A stretch of 14,084 bases of DNA, from the NCBI GenBank assembly GCA_964599885.1, contig CAZRHH010000078.1, forward strand, positions 1 to 14,084. Reading direction: 5' to 3'. A program made the translations under genes and the position numbers. Source of the DNA: CAZRHH01 sp964599885. Lineage in GTDB: Bacteria > Chloroflexota > Dehalococcoidia > DSTF01 > JACRBR01. A model generated the notes under the pieces. That model saw nothing but the letters and a program-made list of their open reading frames with translations. It ran no database searches and was not told the DNA's origin. Below are positions 1-6,656 of the stretch, piece after piece (the stretch's first letter is position 1; every line of letters starts with the position of its first letter).

Positions 1-1
1 G

Positions 2-382
2 GGCGGCGCGACGCTGATCGCGACGACGGATGCGTCGTCGCCGGAGTGGCGCGCGGGCGTCGCCCAGCGTGGCGGCGAAGCGTGCGTCCTGCCGGCGGAT
101 AGCGACGGCCGCGTAGACCTGCCGTCCCTGATGCGGCTGCTCGCCGGAAGCGGTGTGCTTTCGCTGCTCGTCGAGGGCGGCGGCGTGCTGCACGCCAGCA
201 TGTTCGCCGCGGGACTCGTCGACAAGCTGCACGCGATCATCGCGCCAAAGATCGTCGGCGGCACGGCGTATCCGGCCGTCGCCGGCGAAGGCGCCGCGCA
301 CATGGCGGGCGCGCTGCACCTCCGCAATGTAGAGATCGAGCGCCTGGGCGACGACGTGGCGTTTGTCGGCTACGTGCGGTGA
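2..382 (+). CDS. ribD: RibD C-terminal reductase domain, 3' part of gene
   Basis: This is the last 126 codons of a gene that enters from the left edge in frame 2 and ends at TGA 380-382. The reading matches the C-terminal reductase domain of RibD, which reduces 5-amino-6-(5-phosphoribosylamino)uracil with NADPH in riboflavin synthesis in the cytoplasm. Visible family features are an ATTDASSPEWRAG-type strand and helix, then LLVEGGGVLHASMF at about 4118-type position 52-65 of the visible part, the glycine-rich turn that contacts the cofactor, then the KIVGG strand and a C-terminal strand ending VAFVGYVR. The deaminase half, if present, is outside the window. A stand-alone reductase of the same fold (DHFR-like RibD_C family) cannot be excluded, because the catalytic zinc site of the deaminase is not visible. 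No downstream rib gene follows; the next gene is convergent. Confidence 0.85.
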   Translation, partial: GGATLIATTDASSPEWRAGVAQRGGEACVLPADSDGRVDLPSLMRLLAGSGVLSLLVEGGGVLHASMFAAGLVDKLHAIIAPKIVGGTAYPAVAGEGAAHMAGALHLRNVEIERLGDDVAFVGYVR

Positions 383-396
383 CGCTCTCCCCAACG

Positions 397-420
397 GTAG
401 GGGCCCCGCTTGCCGGGCCC
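397..420 (+). repeat. GTAG-headed hairpin repeat (REP-like), copy A
   Basis: GTAG at 397-400 is followed directly by GGGCCC (401-406), an 8-nt spacer and GGGCCC (415-420). It lies 15 nt after the ribD stop. The arrangement (GTAG followed at once by a hairpin) recurs at 13613-13637 and, on the minus strand, at 3964-3987, with different stem sequences. I read it as a dispersed intergenic hairpin element. The short arms make this copy the weakest. Confidence 0.45.
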
Positions 421-474
421 GGTCGAACCGCGGACAGGGTTCCTTCGAACTGGCGAGGCACCGCTCACCCGTGG

Positions 475-494
475 CGGCACAGCTTGCTGTGCCG
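475..494 (+). repeat. Intergenic perfect inverted repeat
   Basis: CGGCACAGC (475-483), TT, GCTGTGCCG (486-494) form a 9-bp perfect inverted repeat with a 2-nt centre, in the gap between ribD and the dockerin-protein gene. There is no T-run after it, so it is not a typical terminator. It resembles the other palindromic intergenic elements in this window but lacks the leading GTAG (it is preceded by GTGG). Confidence 0.5.
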
Positions 495-539
495 TCGTCG
501 TGGGCACGCTGCGCCACATCGCCGCCCGCACAAAAGAGC

Positions 540-575
540 GGGCCGGCGCACGTCGCGCCGGCCCTGTCTGTTTTT
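540..575. terminator. Rho-independent terminator, probably bidirectional
   Basis: A 10-bp GC stem GGGCCGGCGC (540-549) / GCGCCGGCCC (555-564) with a 5-nt loop is followed on the plus strand by TGTCTGTTTTT (565-575). On the minus strand the same stem is followed by GCTCTTTTG. It lies between convergent ribD (stop 382) and the dockerin-protein gene (stop 588), so it can end transcription from both sides. Confidence 0.8.
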
Positions 576-587
576 GAAGCATCTACG

Positions 588-2753
588 CTAGCGGCGCCCG
601 CGCCTGCACGTCGGCGCGTTGAGCGCCACCAACGCGTCCTCGATCTCGATCACGCCGTCGCGGTCGACGTCATACCGCACCTTGTACCGCCGCTCGCCCT
701 CCTCAGCCCCCAGCCGCACGAGTACGCCGATGACCGTCGATATCTTCTGCCCCCACGTCAGACACTGCGGCGTCGCAGTGCTGCTGCTTGTCGCCGTCGG
801 CGTTGGTGTGTTGGTTGCCGTCGGCGTACTCGTCGCGGTCGGCGTGTTCGTGGCCGTCGGCGTCGGGGTATCGGTGGCCGTCGATGTTGCCGTGCGGGTG
901 GCCGTGGGCGATGGCGTGCTTGTGGCCGTCGGTACGGGCGTGTCTGTTGCGGCCGGCGTCAGCGTCGGCAGCGCGTCGACGACGTTGACGCGTACGGTCG
1001 CGCTGGCATCGGGATTGGGCGAGACGTTGAGCGTATCGAACGTCGCCGTCGATTCATACAGCCCCAACTGATCCTTCGAGCAGACGATCTGCGGGAAACC
1101 GATACCAGCAGCACCAAGATCGAACGATGGCGTCTGCGGAAAACCTGCGCCGGCTATTGGACCCGCGGGTGAGAAAAACGATGTCTCGTACGGGACCGTC
1201 CACCTCAGTAGCGCACCCGTGAGTGCCGTACCGTCGCTGTCGAACGCGCGGGCAAAGACGACCGTCTTGGTGTCATCGTCGATTCCGTCCATAGCGAGGG
1301 CCTGGATCTCCGCCAGCGACAGCGTGGGTACGTGCGCGGGCGGAAGCGGGAACGACGGGCATCCGTTGCTGCCGGCCAGGATGTCGTCCTTGCCTTCGAC
1401 GATCGTCAGCTCAATCGAATGCGCCGGGCCGACGACCGTGAAGTCGAGTACGCGCGAGACGTTGTTTTGCGTGACGGTGACGCGCCCGGGACCCCGGTAG
1501 AAGTCATCGGGGTCGATCACGAGGCGCGCCGCGACGACGCCGTCGCCCAGTGTCGCCGGCTCGGTGTCGCAGTCGGGATCCTGCTGCGGACCGAAACACA
1601 GGTACTCGTCGCTGGGGGTTGCGTCGAGGAACTGTCCGCGATCCGTCTCGAAAAGCACGGGATAGTCACCGTCTACAAAGGCGAATACGGTGAAGATCAT
1701 GCCGCGGCTTGTCTGGTTCGCGTCAAGGTCAATCGGCGCGAGATCTGCGGGCTGCACCTGTAACAGGTCGAACATCGTGAAGCAGTTGCGCTGGCCAAAC
1801 TCGTCGACTGTCGTGTCTCTCAGGCACTTTACGATCGACTGCAGAAAAGGTTGTGACGTCAGGCTGCCGCACTGCGAAGCCGCATCGAGCGGCCGCGCTC
1901 CACCAAGTGTCACCGCAGCGAGCAGACACACATGTGAATTGATCCCCAGCACATCCGTCACGCCGCCCGAAGGCGTAACCGACGGCGTGCGTTGCGGAAC
2001 GGACGTGGGCGTCACGGTCGGCGTTGGCGTGATCGTCGGAGGCGGTGTGAGCGTGCCGAATGAGTCGCCGACTGCTACCCCCGCACCAAAGCAGCCCTGC
2101 GCCGGCGGGCAAACCACCAGGTCCACTCCGCCCTCATCCGCAAGGATCGCGGACGACATCGTTAGTACAGCGCCGCCCGGTGATGCGGTATAGCGCACGC
2201 GCGCTAACTCGATCTCACCCGGAGGAAACGGCACGAGGTCGGCGGTGTTGAGGGCGAGGCAGCCGATGAATGACGCGGCTACAAGCGGGTCGGGATTCTG
2301 ATCCGGTGTGGTGGGCACGAAGCTACAGTTCAGGGATCCGAGCGATTCATTGAAATCTGGATTTGCGATGTCCGCGCGCGGGTCGAGTACCGGTTCGTTC
2401 GTCACGAGCGTAAATTGGAACGAGCCCATTACCGCCGATGCCTCGTTCGCATTCCCCGCCACCACGGCGACCTCCACATCCGTCGCATCCACCGGATATG
2501 AGCACACATCCTGGATGCCGGGCGTCGTCACGTTGCAATCGACGGCGATGTAAAAACCGGACGCCGGCGGCACGAAGTCGCGATCAACAGCGAGCGCTTG
2601 CGGGCCGTCGACGAAGGCCGGCTGCGAGGCGGCGTCGCCGGAGGTGGCGAGCCAGAGTGCGGCGACGGCGATGGCGACGGTCGCAGCGGCGCCGAGCAGC
2701 AGACGCACGAACGAGCGGGGTGATGCAAACGAAGCGTTGCGCTGAAACGCCAT
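588..2753 (-). CDS. Secreted cohesin-like protein with Thr-Pro linkers and C-terminal dockerin/EF-hand
   Basis: A 721-residue exported protein. Residues 1-42 look like a long signal peptide or N-terminal membrane segment (basic start, hydrophobic stretch at about 17-36). Residues about 58-235 are beta-rich and resemble a cohesin-type domain, with a SFQFTLVTNEPVL strand and a late PPGEIELARVRYTA strand; this is a judgement by eye. A Thr-Pro linker at 236-261 leads to a 330-residue central region with no family I recognise, about ten cysteines and Ig-like beta character. A second long Thr-Pro linker (596-662) precedes a C-terminal segment with one calcium-binding loop, DVDRDGVIEIED (695-706), as in dockerin type I repeats. 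The start is supported by AAGGAG 7 nt upstream. Its minus-strand neighbour upstream is a decayed dockerin-bearing subtilase, so this looks like a cell-surface or exoprotein locus. The ligand or substrate is unknown. Confidence 0.85.
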   Translation of the reverse strand: MAFQRNASFASPRSFVRLLLGAAATVAIAVAALWLATSGDAASQPAFVDGPQALAVDRDFVPPASGFYIAVDCNVTTPGIQDVCSYPVDATDVEVAVVAGNANEASAVMGSFQFTLVTNEPVLDPRADIANPDFNESLGSLNCSFVPTTPDQNPDPLVAASFIGCLALNTADLVPFPPGEIELARVRYTASPGGAVLTMSSAILADEGGVDLVVCPPAQGCFGAGVAVGDSFGTLTPPPTITPTPTVTPTSVPQRTPSVTPSGGVTDVLGINSHVCLLAAVTLGGARPLDAASQCGSLTSQPFLQSIVKCLRDTTVDEFGQRNCFTMFDLLQVQPADLAPIDLDANQTSRGMIFTVFAFVDGDYPVLFETDRGQFLDATPSDEYLCFGPQQDPDCDTEPATLGDGVVAARLVIDPDDFYRGPGRVTVTQNNVSRVLDFTVVGPAHSIELTIVEGKDDILAGSNGCPSFPLPPAHVPTLSLAEIQALAMDGIDDDTKTVVFARAFDSDGTALTGALLRWTVPYETSFFSPAGPIAGAGFPQTPSFDLGAAGIGFPQIVCSKDQLGLYESTATFDTLNVSPNPDASATVRVNVVDALPTLTPAATDTPVPTATSTPSPTATRTATSTATDTPTPTATNTPTATSTPTATNTPTPTATSSSTATPQCLTWGQKISTVIGVLVRLGAEEGERRYKVRYDVDRDGVIEIEDALVALNAPTCRRGRR
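768..968 (-). repeat. Degenerate repeats encoding the long Thr-Pro linker
   Basis: The DNA for residues 596-662 of the dockerin protein consists of many imperfect short repeats such as GCCGTCGGCGT on the plus strand, encoding TxTPTxT units. A shorter linker of the same kind lies at 1971-2048. Such tracts can change length by slippage. They are coding and not CRISPR-like. Confidence 0.8.
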
Positions 2754-2802
2754 CGGACACTCCTTGCCGGAACACTTCGTGACGACGATGGCGGGGTGCC
2801 GG

Positions 2803-2832
2803 AGTATACGATGTTTCCGGCATGGATGTCAG
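2803..2832 (-). promoter_or_regulatory. Sigma70-type promoter of the dockerin-protein gene
   Basis: Reading the minus strand, CTGACA (2832-2827) and TATACT (2808-2803) are separated by 18 nt. Each matches the bacterial -35/-10 consensus at five of six positions. The predicted start near 2796 gives a leader of about 42 nt containing the AAGGAG site. This would let the gene be transcribed independently of the broken subtilase upstream. Confidence 0.6.
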
Positions 2833-2897
2833 AACGCGAGTTGCCCCCGGCTCGTGGTGCCAACGGTTCCACCGGAACCGGCCACGAACCTGACTAT

Positions 2898-3475
2898 CTA
2901 CTCCCGGCAGTGGAATCCGCCGTCGCGGGCAAACGCCTTCTGCAGATCGTTTACGTCGATGTCGAGATCGACAGGAGCGACGGGCCAAGCGTTGCCAGAT
3001 CAGGTCGGCTCCAGATCGTACTTGGCTTCATAGAGCGCACTGCCATACTCGGACGCGTACCGGTAAGCCTGCAACTGCACATCCTGGACGTCGAACGTGC
3101 CGTTTTCGTTGAAGTCGTACCTCACGCAGCCGAAGTCAACGAGCGCGTTGACAGGAAGAGGCGGCACGCCGTGGCCCGTCTGTGAGTTCCACGCGCTCTC
3201 TCTCGATCCCCACAGATTGTCACCGACGTATGCCGCCCACTCGACGAAGATCATGCTCTTGTACAACGCGAGCCAGCCGGCGATCACCGGCGCCGCGGCC
3301 GACGTGCCGGTGAAGTAGTACGGCGCGTTGTTCTCGTCGATTGCCCATGTTGCCCACGGCGCCGAAACATCGAGATCATTCCCATAATTCGAGCCAGAGT
3401 TGCGCGTGCCGTTAGAGTTCCCGAAAACCCATGTATGTGCGATGATCGTACCGCCCACAAGAGGCAGACACACCC
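2898..3475 (-). pseudogene. 3' remnant of a subtilisin-like protease with C-terminal dockerin
   Basis: On the minus strand this reads as the end of an S8-type serine protease. SGSNYGNDLDVSAP and then FTGTSAAAPVIAGW carry the catalytic-serine motif (GTSxAAP). A short tail then leads to an EF-hand/dockerin repeat, DFNENGTFDVQD. The frame stops at TGA 3002-3000, but the same frame continues beyond it with a second dockerin-like half, VDLDIDVNDLQKAFAR, to TAG 2900-2898. The open frame continues upstream to 3860, but that part is antisense to the cupredoxin gene and shows no protease sequence. The catalytic Asp and His regions are therefore missing. The 5' limit near 3475 is approximate, set where VGGT-like subtilase sequence fades. 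I infer a gene truncated at its 5' end and then hit by a nonsense change. No start codon or ribosome site fits the remnant. Confidence 0.75.
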
Positions 3476-3495
3476 AGCACACCAGGAGGAGAGGG

Positions 3496-3945
3496 ATGAA
3501 CATCGCACGGATAGCGCTCGCAGGGCTGGCCTGCATCGTTCTCGTCACGGCCGCCGCTTGCGGCGACGACGACGACGACCCGAACGGACCGACGGACACC
3601 GGCTCGACGCCAAATGTCGCGACGACCCAGGACAACGTCGAGCCGACATCGCCGGAACCCGACGTGAGCGTGGTGGCGACCGACTTCGCCTTCGCGCCGA
3701 GCACGCTCGAAGCGTCGGCCGGCGAAGCCGTCACGATCACGTTCCAGAATGACGGCGCCGCGCCGCACACCATGACGGTGTACGAGGACGAGGAATACGA
3801 AACACCGCTGGCCGGCGCCGACACGCAGCAGGTCGCCGCGGGCGCGAGCGGCGGCCTCACGGTGACCTTCCCGGATGCGCAGACGTACTTCTTCCGCTGC
3901 GAGGTACACCCGACGCAGATGGAAGGGACGATCGACGTTAGCTAG
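3496..3945 (+). CDS. Cupredoxin-domain lipoprotein (plastocyanin-like)
   Basis: A 149-residue exported blue-copper-type protein. The N-terminus has a charged start, a hydrophobic stretch (4-21) and a lipobox-like TAAAC with Cys22 as the probable lipidation site, followed by an acidic Asp/Pro/Thr-rich linker (24-56). Residues 57-149 form a cupredoxin domain with all four type-1 copper ligands visible: His91 (PHTM), Cys135, His138 and Met142 in FFRCEVHPTQM. The fold is known for one-electron transfer; the partner here is unknown. The ATG at 3496 is chosen over an in-frame upstream start at 3400 because AGGAGGAGAGGG (3484-3494) sits directly before it and the lipoprotein signal starts there. It is a single-gene unit with a terminator at 4007-4034. 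Its upstream region is the antisense of the decayed subtilase. Confidence 0.9.
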   Translation: MNIARIALAGLACIVLVTAAACGDDDDDPNGPTDTGSTPNVATTQDNVEPTSPEPDVSVVATDFAFAPSTLEASAGEAVTITFQNDGAAPHTMTVYEDEEYETPLAGADTQQVAAGASGGLTVTFPDAQTYFFRCEVHPTQMEGTIDVS

Positions 3946-3963
3946 CGCGGCCTGAACGCGCAG

Positions 3964-3987
3964 GCGGAGCTAAGGCTCCGCGGCTAC
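3964..3987 (-). repeat. GTAG-headed hairpin repeat, copy B (minus strand)
   Basis: On the minus strand GTAG (3987-3984) precedes a 7-bp stem GCGGAGC / GCTCCGC (3964-3970 and 3975-3981) with a 4-nt loop. It lies 18 nt after the cupredoxin stop and before the terminator. The design matches the hairpins at 397-420 and 13613-13637, although the stems differ. Confidence 0.5.
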
Positions 3988-4006
3988 ATCCGTTGGTTTC
4001 GTCTTG

Positions 4007-4034
4007 AAGCGCCCGGCCGCGGCCGGGCGCTTTT
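4007..4034 (+). terminator. Rho-independent terminator of the cupredoxin gene
   Basis: AAGCGCCCGGCC pairs with GGCCGGGCGCTT around a CG centre: a 22-bp perfect GC palindrome at 4009-4030 extended by two A-T pairs, followed by TTTT (4031-4034). It lies 60 nt after the cupredoxin stop and 37 nt before trmO, so it separates the two genes. Confidence 0.8.
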
Positions 4035-4055
4035 GGCGTCCGCGGGCGCCGCACC

Positions 4056-4064
4056 TGATATCGT
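4056..4064 (+). promoter_or_regulatory. Extended -10 box for leaderless trmO transcript
   Basis: TGATATCGT fits the extended -10 pattern TGnTAnnnT. Its TATCGT ends 6 nt before the trmO ATG at 4071, exactly where a -10 box would sit if transcription began at the A of the start codon. The interval GCGGGC is no Shine-Dalgarno. The same arrangement precedes folC. Confidence 0.5.
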
Positions 4065-4070
4065 GCGGGC

Positions 4071-4583
4071 ATGTCGCTCTGGTTGCGGTTCCTCGACTGG
4101 CTGACGCGGACGTTCGGCATCGGCAAGCGCACGGTGCCGCGCGAGCCGGTAAGCGTCCGGCCGATCGGCGTCGTGCGGAACAACGTCGCGGCGCCGCGGC
4201 CCGACGGCTGGCGCAACGTCCGCTCCGACATCATCGTGCGCGAAGAGCTGACGCCGATGCTCGACGGCATCGACGGCTACTCGCACATCATCGTCGTGTT
4301 TGCGTTCGACAAGGTGCCGGAATCGGAGCTGCGGGAACGCGTCCGGCCACGCAGCGACCCGCGGATTCCGGAGCAGGGCGTGCTGGCGACGCGCAGCCAG
4401 TTGCGGCCAAGCCCGCTCGGCGTCTCCGTCGTGCGGCTGCTCAAGCACAGGCGGAACATCCTGCGCGTCGACGGGCTCGACGCGATCGATGGCACGCCCG
4501 TGCTCGACGTGAAGCCGTACTTTCCGAACTACGACGCCGTGCCCGATGCGGCGATCCCCGACTGGGCGCGGTCGCTGACGTAA
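4071..4583 (+). CDS. trmO: TrmO-family tRNA-N6-threonylcarbamoyladenosine methyltransferase
   Basis: A 170-residue member of the TrmO/TsaA (YaeB, UPF0066) family. Characterised members use S-adenosylmethionine to add a methyl group to t6A at position 37 of certain tRNAs. Family motifs are all present: VRPIGVVRNNV (29-39), LDGIDGYSHIIVVFAFD (64-80), GVLATRSQLRPSPLGVSVV (103-121, the family signature ATRSxxRPxPxG) and GTPVLDVKPYFPNYD (141-155). The length fits the short single-domain form; the E. coli protein is longer with an extra C-terminal domain. The first 25 residues (MSLWLRFLDWL...) are an extension unlike the rest. No Shine-Dalgarno precedes the ATG. The gene is convergent with parB, with only 12 bp between the stop codons and no terminator there. 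The methyl acceptor is inferred from the family. Confidence 0.88.
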   Translation: MSLWLRFLDWLTRTFGIGKRTVPREPVSVRPIGVVRNNVAAPRPDGWRNVRSDIIVREELTPMLDGIDGYSHIIVVFAFDKVPESELRERVRPRSDPRIPEQGVLATRSQLRPSPLGVSVVRLLKHRRNILRVDGLDAIDGTPVLDVKPYFPNYDAVPDAAIPDWARSLT

Positions 4584-4595
4584 GCGCGCGGTCGC

Positions 4596-5462
4596 CTAGC
4601 GGATCAGCCGCGTGATGATGCCGTCGAGTTCGTCTTCGGAGTGAAAGCTGATGATGATGCGGCCGCCGGTGCGGCTCCTCGTGACGGCCACCTTTGCGCC
4701 GAGCGCATGGCGAAGCGTGTCTTCCAGATCGCGCGTGTGCGGATCGACGTCGCCCGCCGCGCGCCGTGGCGACGGCTTCGCGCCAGAAGTCGCCTTGAGA
4801 GCACGCGCGATCTCTTCGGCCTGGCGCACCGTCAGCGCATCAGCGACGATCGTGCGCCACGCGTCCATGCGCTGCTGCCGATTGTCGATCGCAAGCAGCG
4901 CGCGCGCATGACCCTCGCTGATCTGTCCCGAGATCAGGCTCGTCCGGATGTCGTCGTCGAGCGAAAGCAGCCGCATCGTGTTGGCGACGGCGACGCGGCT
5001 GCGTCCGACGCGCGTGGCGATAGCGTCCTGCGTCATCCCGAAGTCGTCCGCCAGCCGCTTGAACGCCAGCGCCTCTTCGACCGGATTGAGATCCTCGCGC
5101 TGGACATTCTCCACCAGCGCGAGTTCTAGCAGTTCGTTTCCCGCCGCTTCGCGGATCACGACCGGCATGTGCGTCAGGTTGGCGATCCGTGCGGCCTGCA
5201 ACCGCCGTTCGCCGGCGATCAGCTGGTACGTGGCCGGGCCGAACTCCGACGAGACGCGCGTGACGAGGATCGGCTGCAGCACGCCGTGCTCGCGAATGCT
5301 CTGCGCCAGCTCGGCGAGCGCCAGCGGTTCGAAGTGCATGCGCGGCTGCTCCGGGTTCGGCGTGATCAGGTCGATATCGACCGTATCGACGCCCCCGCCG
5401 GCGCCGGTCGATGGGATGAGCGCGGAGAGGCCTCTTCCGAGCGCGGGCCGAGACGAGGTCAT
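4596..5462 (-). CDS. parB: ParB/Spo0J family CTP-dependent chromosome partition protein
   Basis: A 288-residue chromosomal ParB. These proteins bind parS sites near the origin, clamp and slide on DNA with CTP, and with ParA segregate the origins. Visible parts: N-terminal GRGLSALIP (9-17), the usual ParA-contacting start of chromosomal ParBs; GVLQPILV (60-67); the CTP-binding GERRLQAARIA (84-94); ENVQREDLNPVEEALAF (118-134); a helix-turn-helix at about 141-166 (MTQDAIATRVGRSRVAVAN); and a C-terminal dimerisation segment ending in LDGIITRLIR. The start is supported by GGAGG 8 nt upstream. parA normally sits directly upstream, but here the upstream side is a divergent hydrolase gene with no parA in the window. 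I saw no sequence close to the parS consensus here. Confidence 0.95.
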   Translation of the reverse strand: MTSSRPALGRGLSALIPSTGAGGGVDTVDIDLITPNPEQPRMHFEPLALAELAQSIREHGVLQPILVTRVSSEFGPATYQLIAGERRLQAARIANLTHMPVVIREAAGNELLELALVENVQREDLNPVEEALAFKRLADDFGMTQDAIATRVGRSRVAVANTMRLLSLDDDIRTSLISGQISEGHARALLAIDNRQQRMDAWRTIVADALTVRQAEEIARALKATSGAKPSPRRAAGDVDPHTRDLEDTLRHALGAKVAVTRSRTGGRIIISFHSEDELDGIITRLIR

Positions 5463-5613
5463 ACAGCTAGCCTCCGTGTCTGGTCTTCCGTGGCGGCGGC
5501 GGGCATCCGGAGCGCGCCGGGGCGGGCCGCGTCGCGCCTATGATACCCCGGCAGGCACACGAAGGGTGGCGCCGATGTCACACCGCGGAGAGCGGCGACG
5601 ATCGGCGTCGCGC

Positions 5614-5643
5614 TTGGACGCATGGTTCTCTGTCTCGTACGAT
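5614..5643 (+). promoter_or_regulatory. Possible promoter of the metallo-hydrolase gene
   Basis: TTGGAC (5614-5619) and TACGAT (5638-5643) are 18 nt apart, 56 nt before the ATG at 5699. TACGAT also occurs upstream of the VOC gene (minus strand, 7114-7109) and upstream of lysC (13575-13580). The match to consensus is moderate. A second -10-like TATGAT lies at 5538-5543. The 236-bp gap between parB and this gene holds nothing else I can name. Confidence 0.35.
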
Positions 5644-5698
5644 CCGGGCGCGATGCGCCGATCCAGCGCGGACGGCGACAAGAGCGTCAGGAGCAGCG

Positions 5699-6619
5699 AT
5701 GACGATCGAGATCACGCCGCACGTGAGCAGCCTCCACGTCGACCTCAAGTGGTTTCCGCAGCCGTATCCGCCCAACGTCTTCCTGATCCGCGACGGCAAC
5801 GAGGCGGCGTTCATCGACAGTGGCTTTGGCGACGACGCCTCGTTCGAAGCGCGCACCGCGGCGCTCGCCGAACTCAAAGACGTGCGGCTGAAGTACATCA
5901 TCATCACGCACCATCACTACGATCACTCGAGTGGCGCGCACCGGCTGCGCGAGGCGACCGGCGCGCAGATCGTCGTCCACACCGACGAGGAGGCGCTGCT
6001 GCTAGAGCCGCCCACCGATCATGGCGATATGGAGATTCCCGAAGACCAAAAGGAAGCGCGCGAGCAGGCGAAGAAGTGGATGGCCGAGGCCGCGAAGGCC
6101 GCCCCGGCGGATCTGCGCGTCGAGGACGGCCAGGTGCTGGAGGTGGGTTCGCTGCATCTGCGCTGCGTCCACGCACCCGGGCACACCGCCGGACACCTGT
6201 GCATCTTTCTCGAAGAGGGGCGCGTGCTGTTTGCCGGCGACAACGTGCTGGGCGTCGGCACCGCCGCGATCGCGCCGCCGCCGCACGGCGATATGGGCGA
6301 GTACGTCCGGTCGCTGCGCAAGATGCAGTCGCTGGACGCCGAGCTATTGGCGCCCGGCCACGGGCCCGTCGTCCGCGAACCGAACCGCAAGCTGCAAGAG
6401 CTGATCGATCATCGCCAGCAGCGCGAGGATCAGATCGTCTCGCTGGTGGCCGACGGCAAGGACAGCGCGAAGGCGCTGGTAAAGGCGATCTACCCCGAAC
6501 TCGACAAGCGCCTGATGAAGATGGCCACCGGGCAGGTCGTATCGCACCTGCACAAGCTGCAGTCGGACGGCAAGCTGCGGCTCGAAGGCGAGGGCGAAGC
6601 GACCGTAGTCGTCGGCTAG
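5699..6619 (+). CDS. MBL-fold metallohydrolase with C-terminal winged-helix domain (LACTB2-like)
   Basis: A 306-residue metallo-beta-lactamase-fold protein. The zinc-binding motif HHHYDH is at 71-76, followed by PGHTAGH (160-166; His162), FAGDNVLG (178-185; Asp181) and APGHGP (218-223; His221), so all metal ligands are present. After about residue 228 comes a helical/winged-helix module (KLQELIDHRQQRE to GKLRLEGEG), which matches the BLACT_WH domain of LACTB2-type enzymes. Some LACTB2-like proteins are endoribonucleases; others are hydrolases of unknown substrate, so the reaction is open. The start at 5699 is chosen because AGGAG lies 5 nt upstream; the open frame continues upstream without homology. 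It is divergent from parB and convergent with the VOC gene. Confidence 0.88.
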   Translation: MTIEITPHVSSLHVDLKWFPQPYPPNVFLIRDGNEAAFIDSGFGDDASFEARTAALAELKDVRLKYIIITHHHYDHSSGAHRLREATGAQIVVHTDEEALLLEPPTDHGDMEIPEDQKEAREQAKKWMAEAAKAAPADLRVEDGQVLEVGSLHLRCVHAPGHTAGHLCIFLEEGRVLFAGDNVLGVGTAAIAPPPHGDMGEYVRSLRKMQSLDAELLAPGHGPVVREPNRKLQELIDHRQQREDQIVSLVADGKDSAKALVKAIYPELDKRLMKMATGQVVSHLHKLQSDGKLRLEGEGEATVVVG

Positions 6620-6656
6620 CCGCGCCGTCCGCGGCATCGCGCCGCCTGCCTGATGC

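Noticed and set aside
768..968. Regular short repeats that could suggest a CRISPR or satellite array
   Set aside because: They are in frame and encode the Thr-Pro linker of a secreted protein; there are no unique spacers between fixed repeats.
3000..3002. TGA as a recoded sense codon (Trp or selenocysteine)
   Set aside because: TGA is used as the normal stop by ribD, ssuD and the VOC gene here, the gene is already 5'-truncated, and no clear SECIS-type hairpin follows.
3480..3860. Open frame on the minus strand continuing upstream of the subtilase remnant
   Set aside because: It is the antisense of the cupredoxin gene, shows low-complexity Ser-rich translation and no protease catalytic Asp or His region.
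5463..5698. Search for parS or a small gene between parB and the hydrolase
   Set aside because: No sequence near the parS palindrome and no ORF with a ribosome site; only -10-like boxes were seen.
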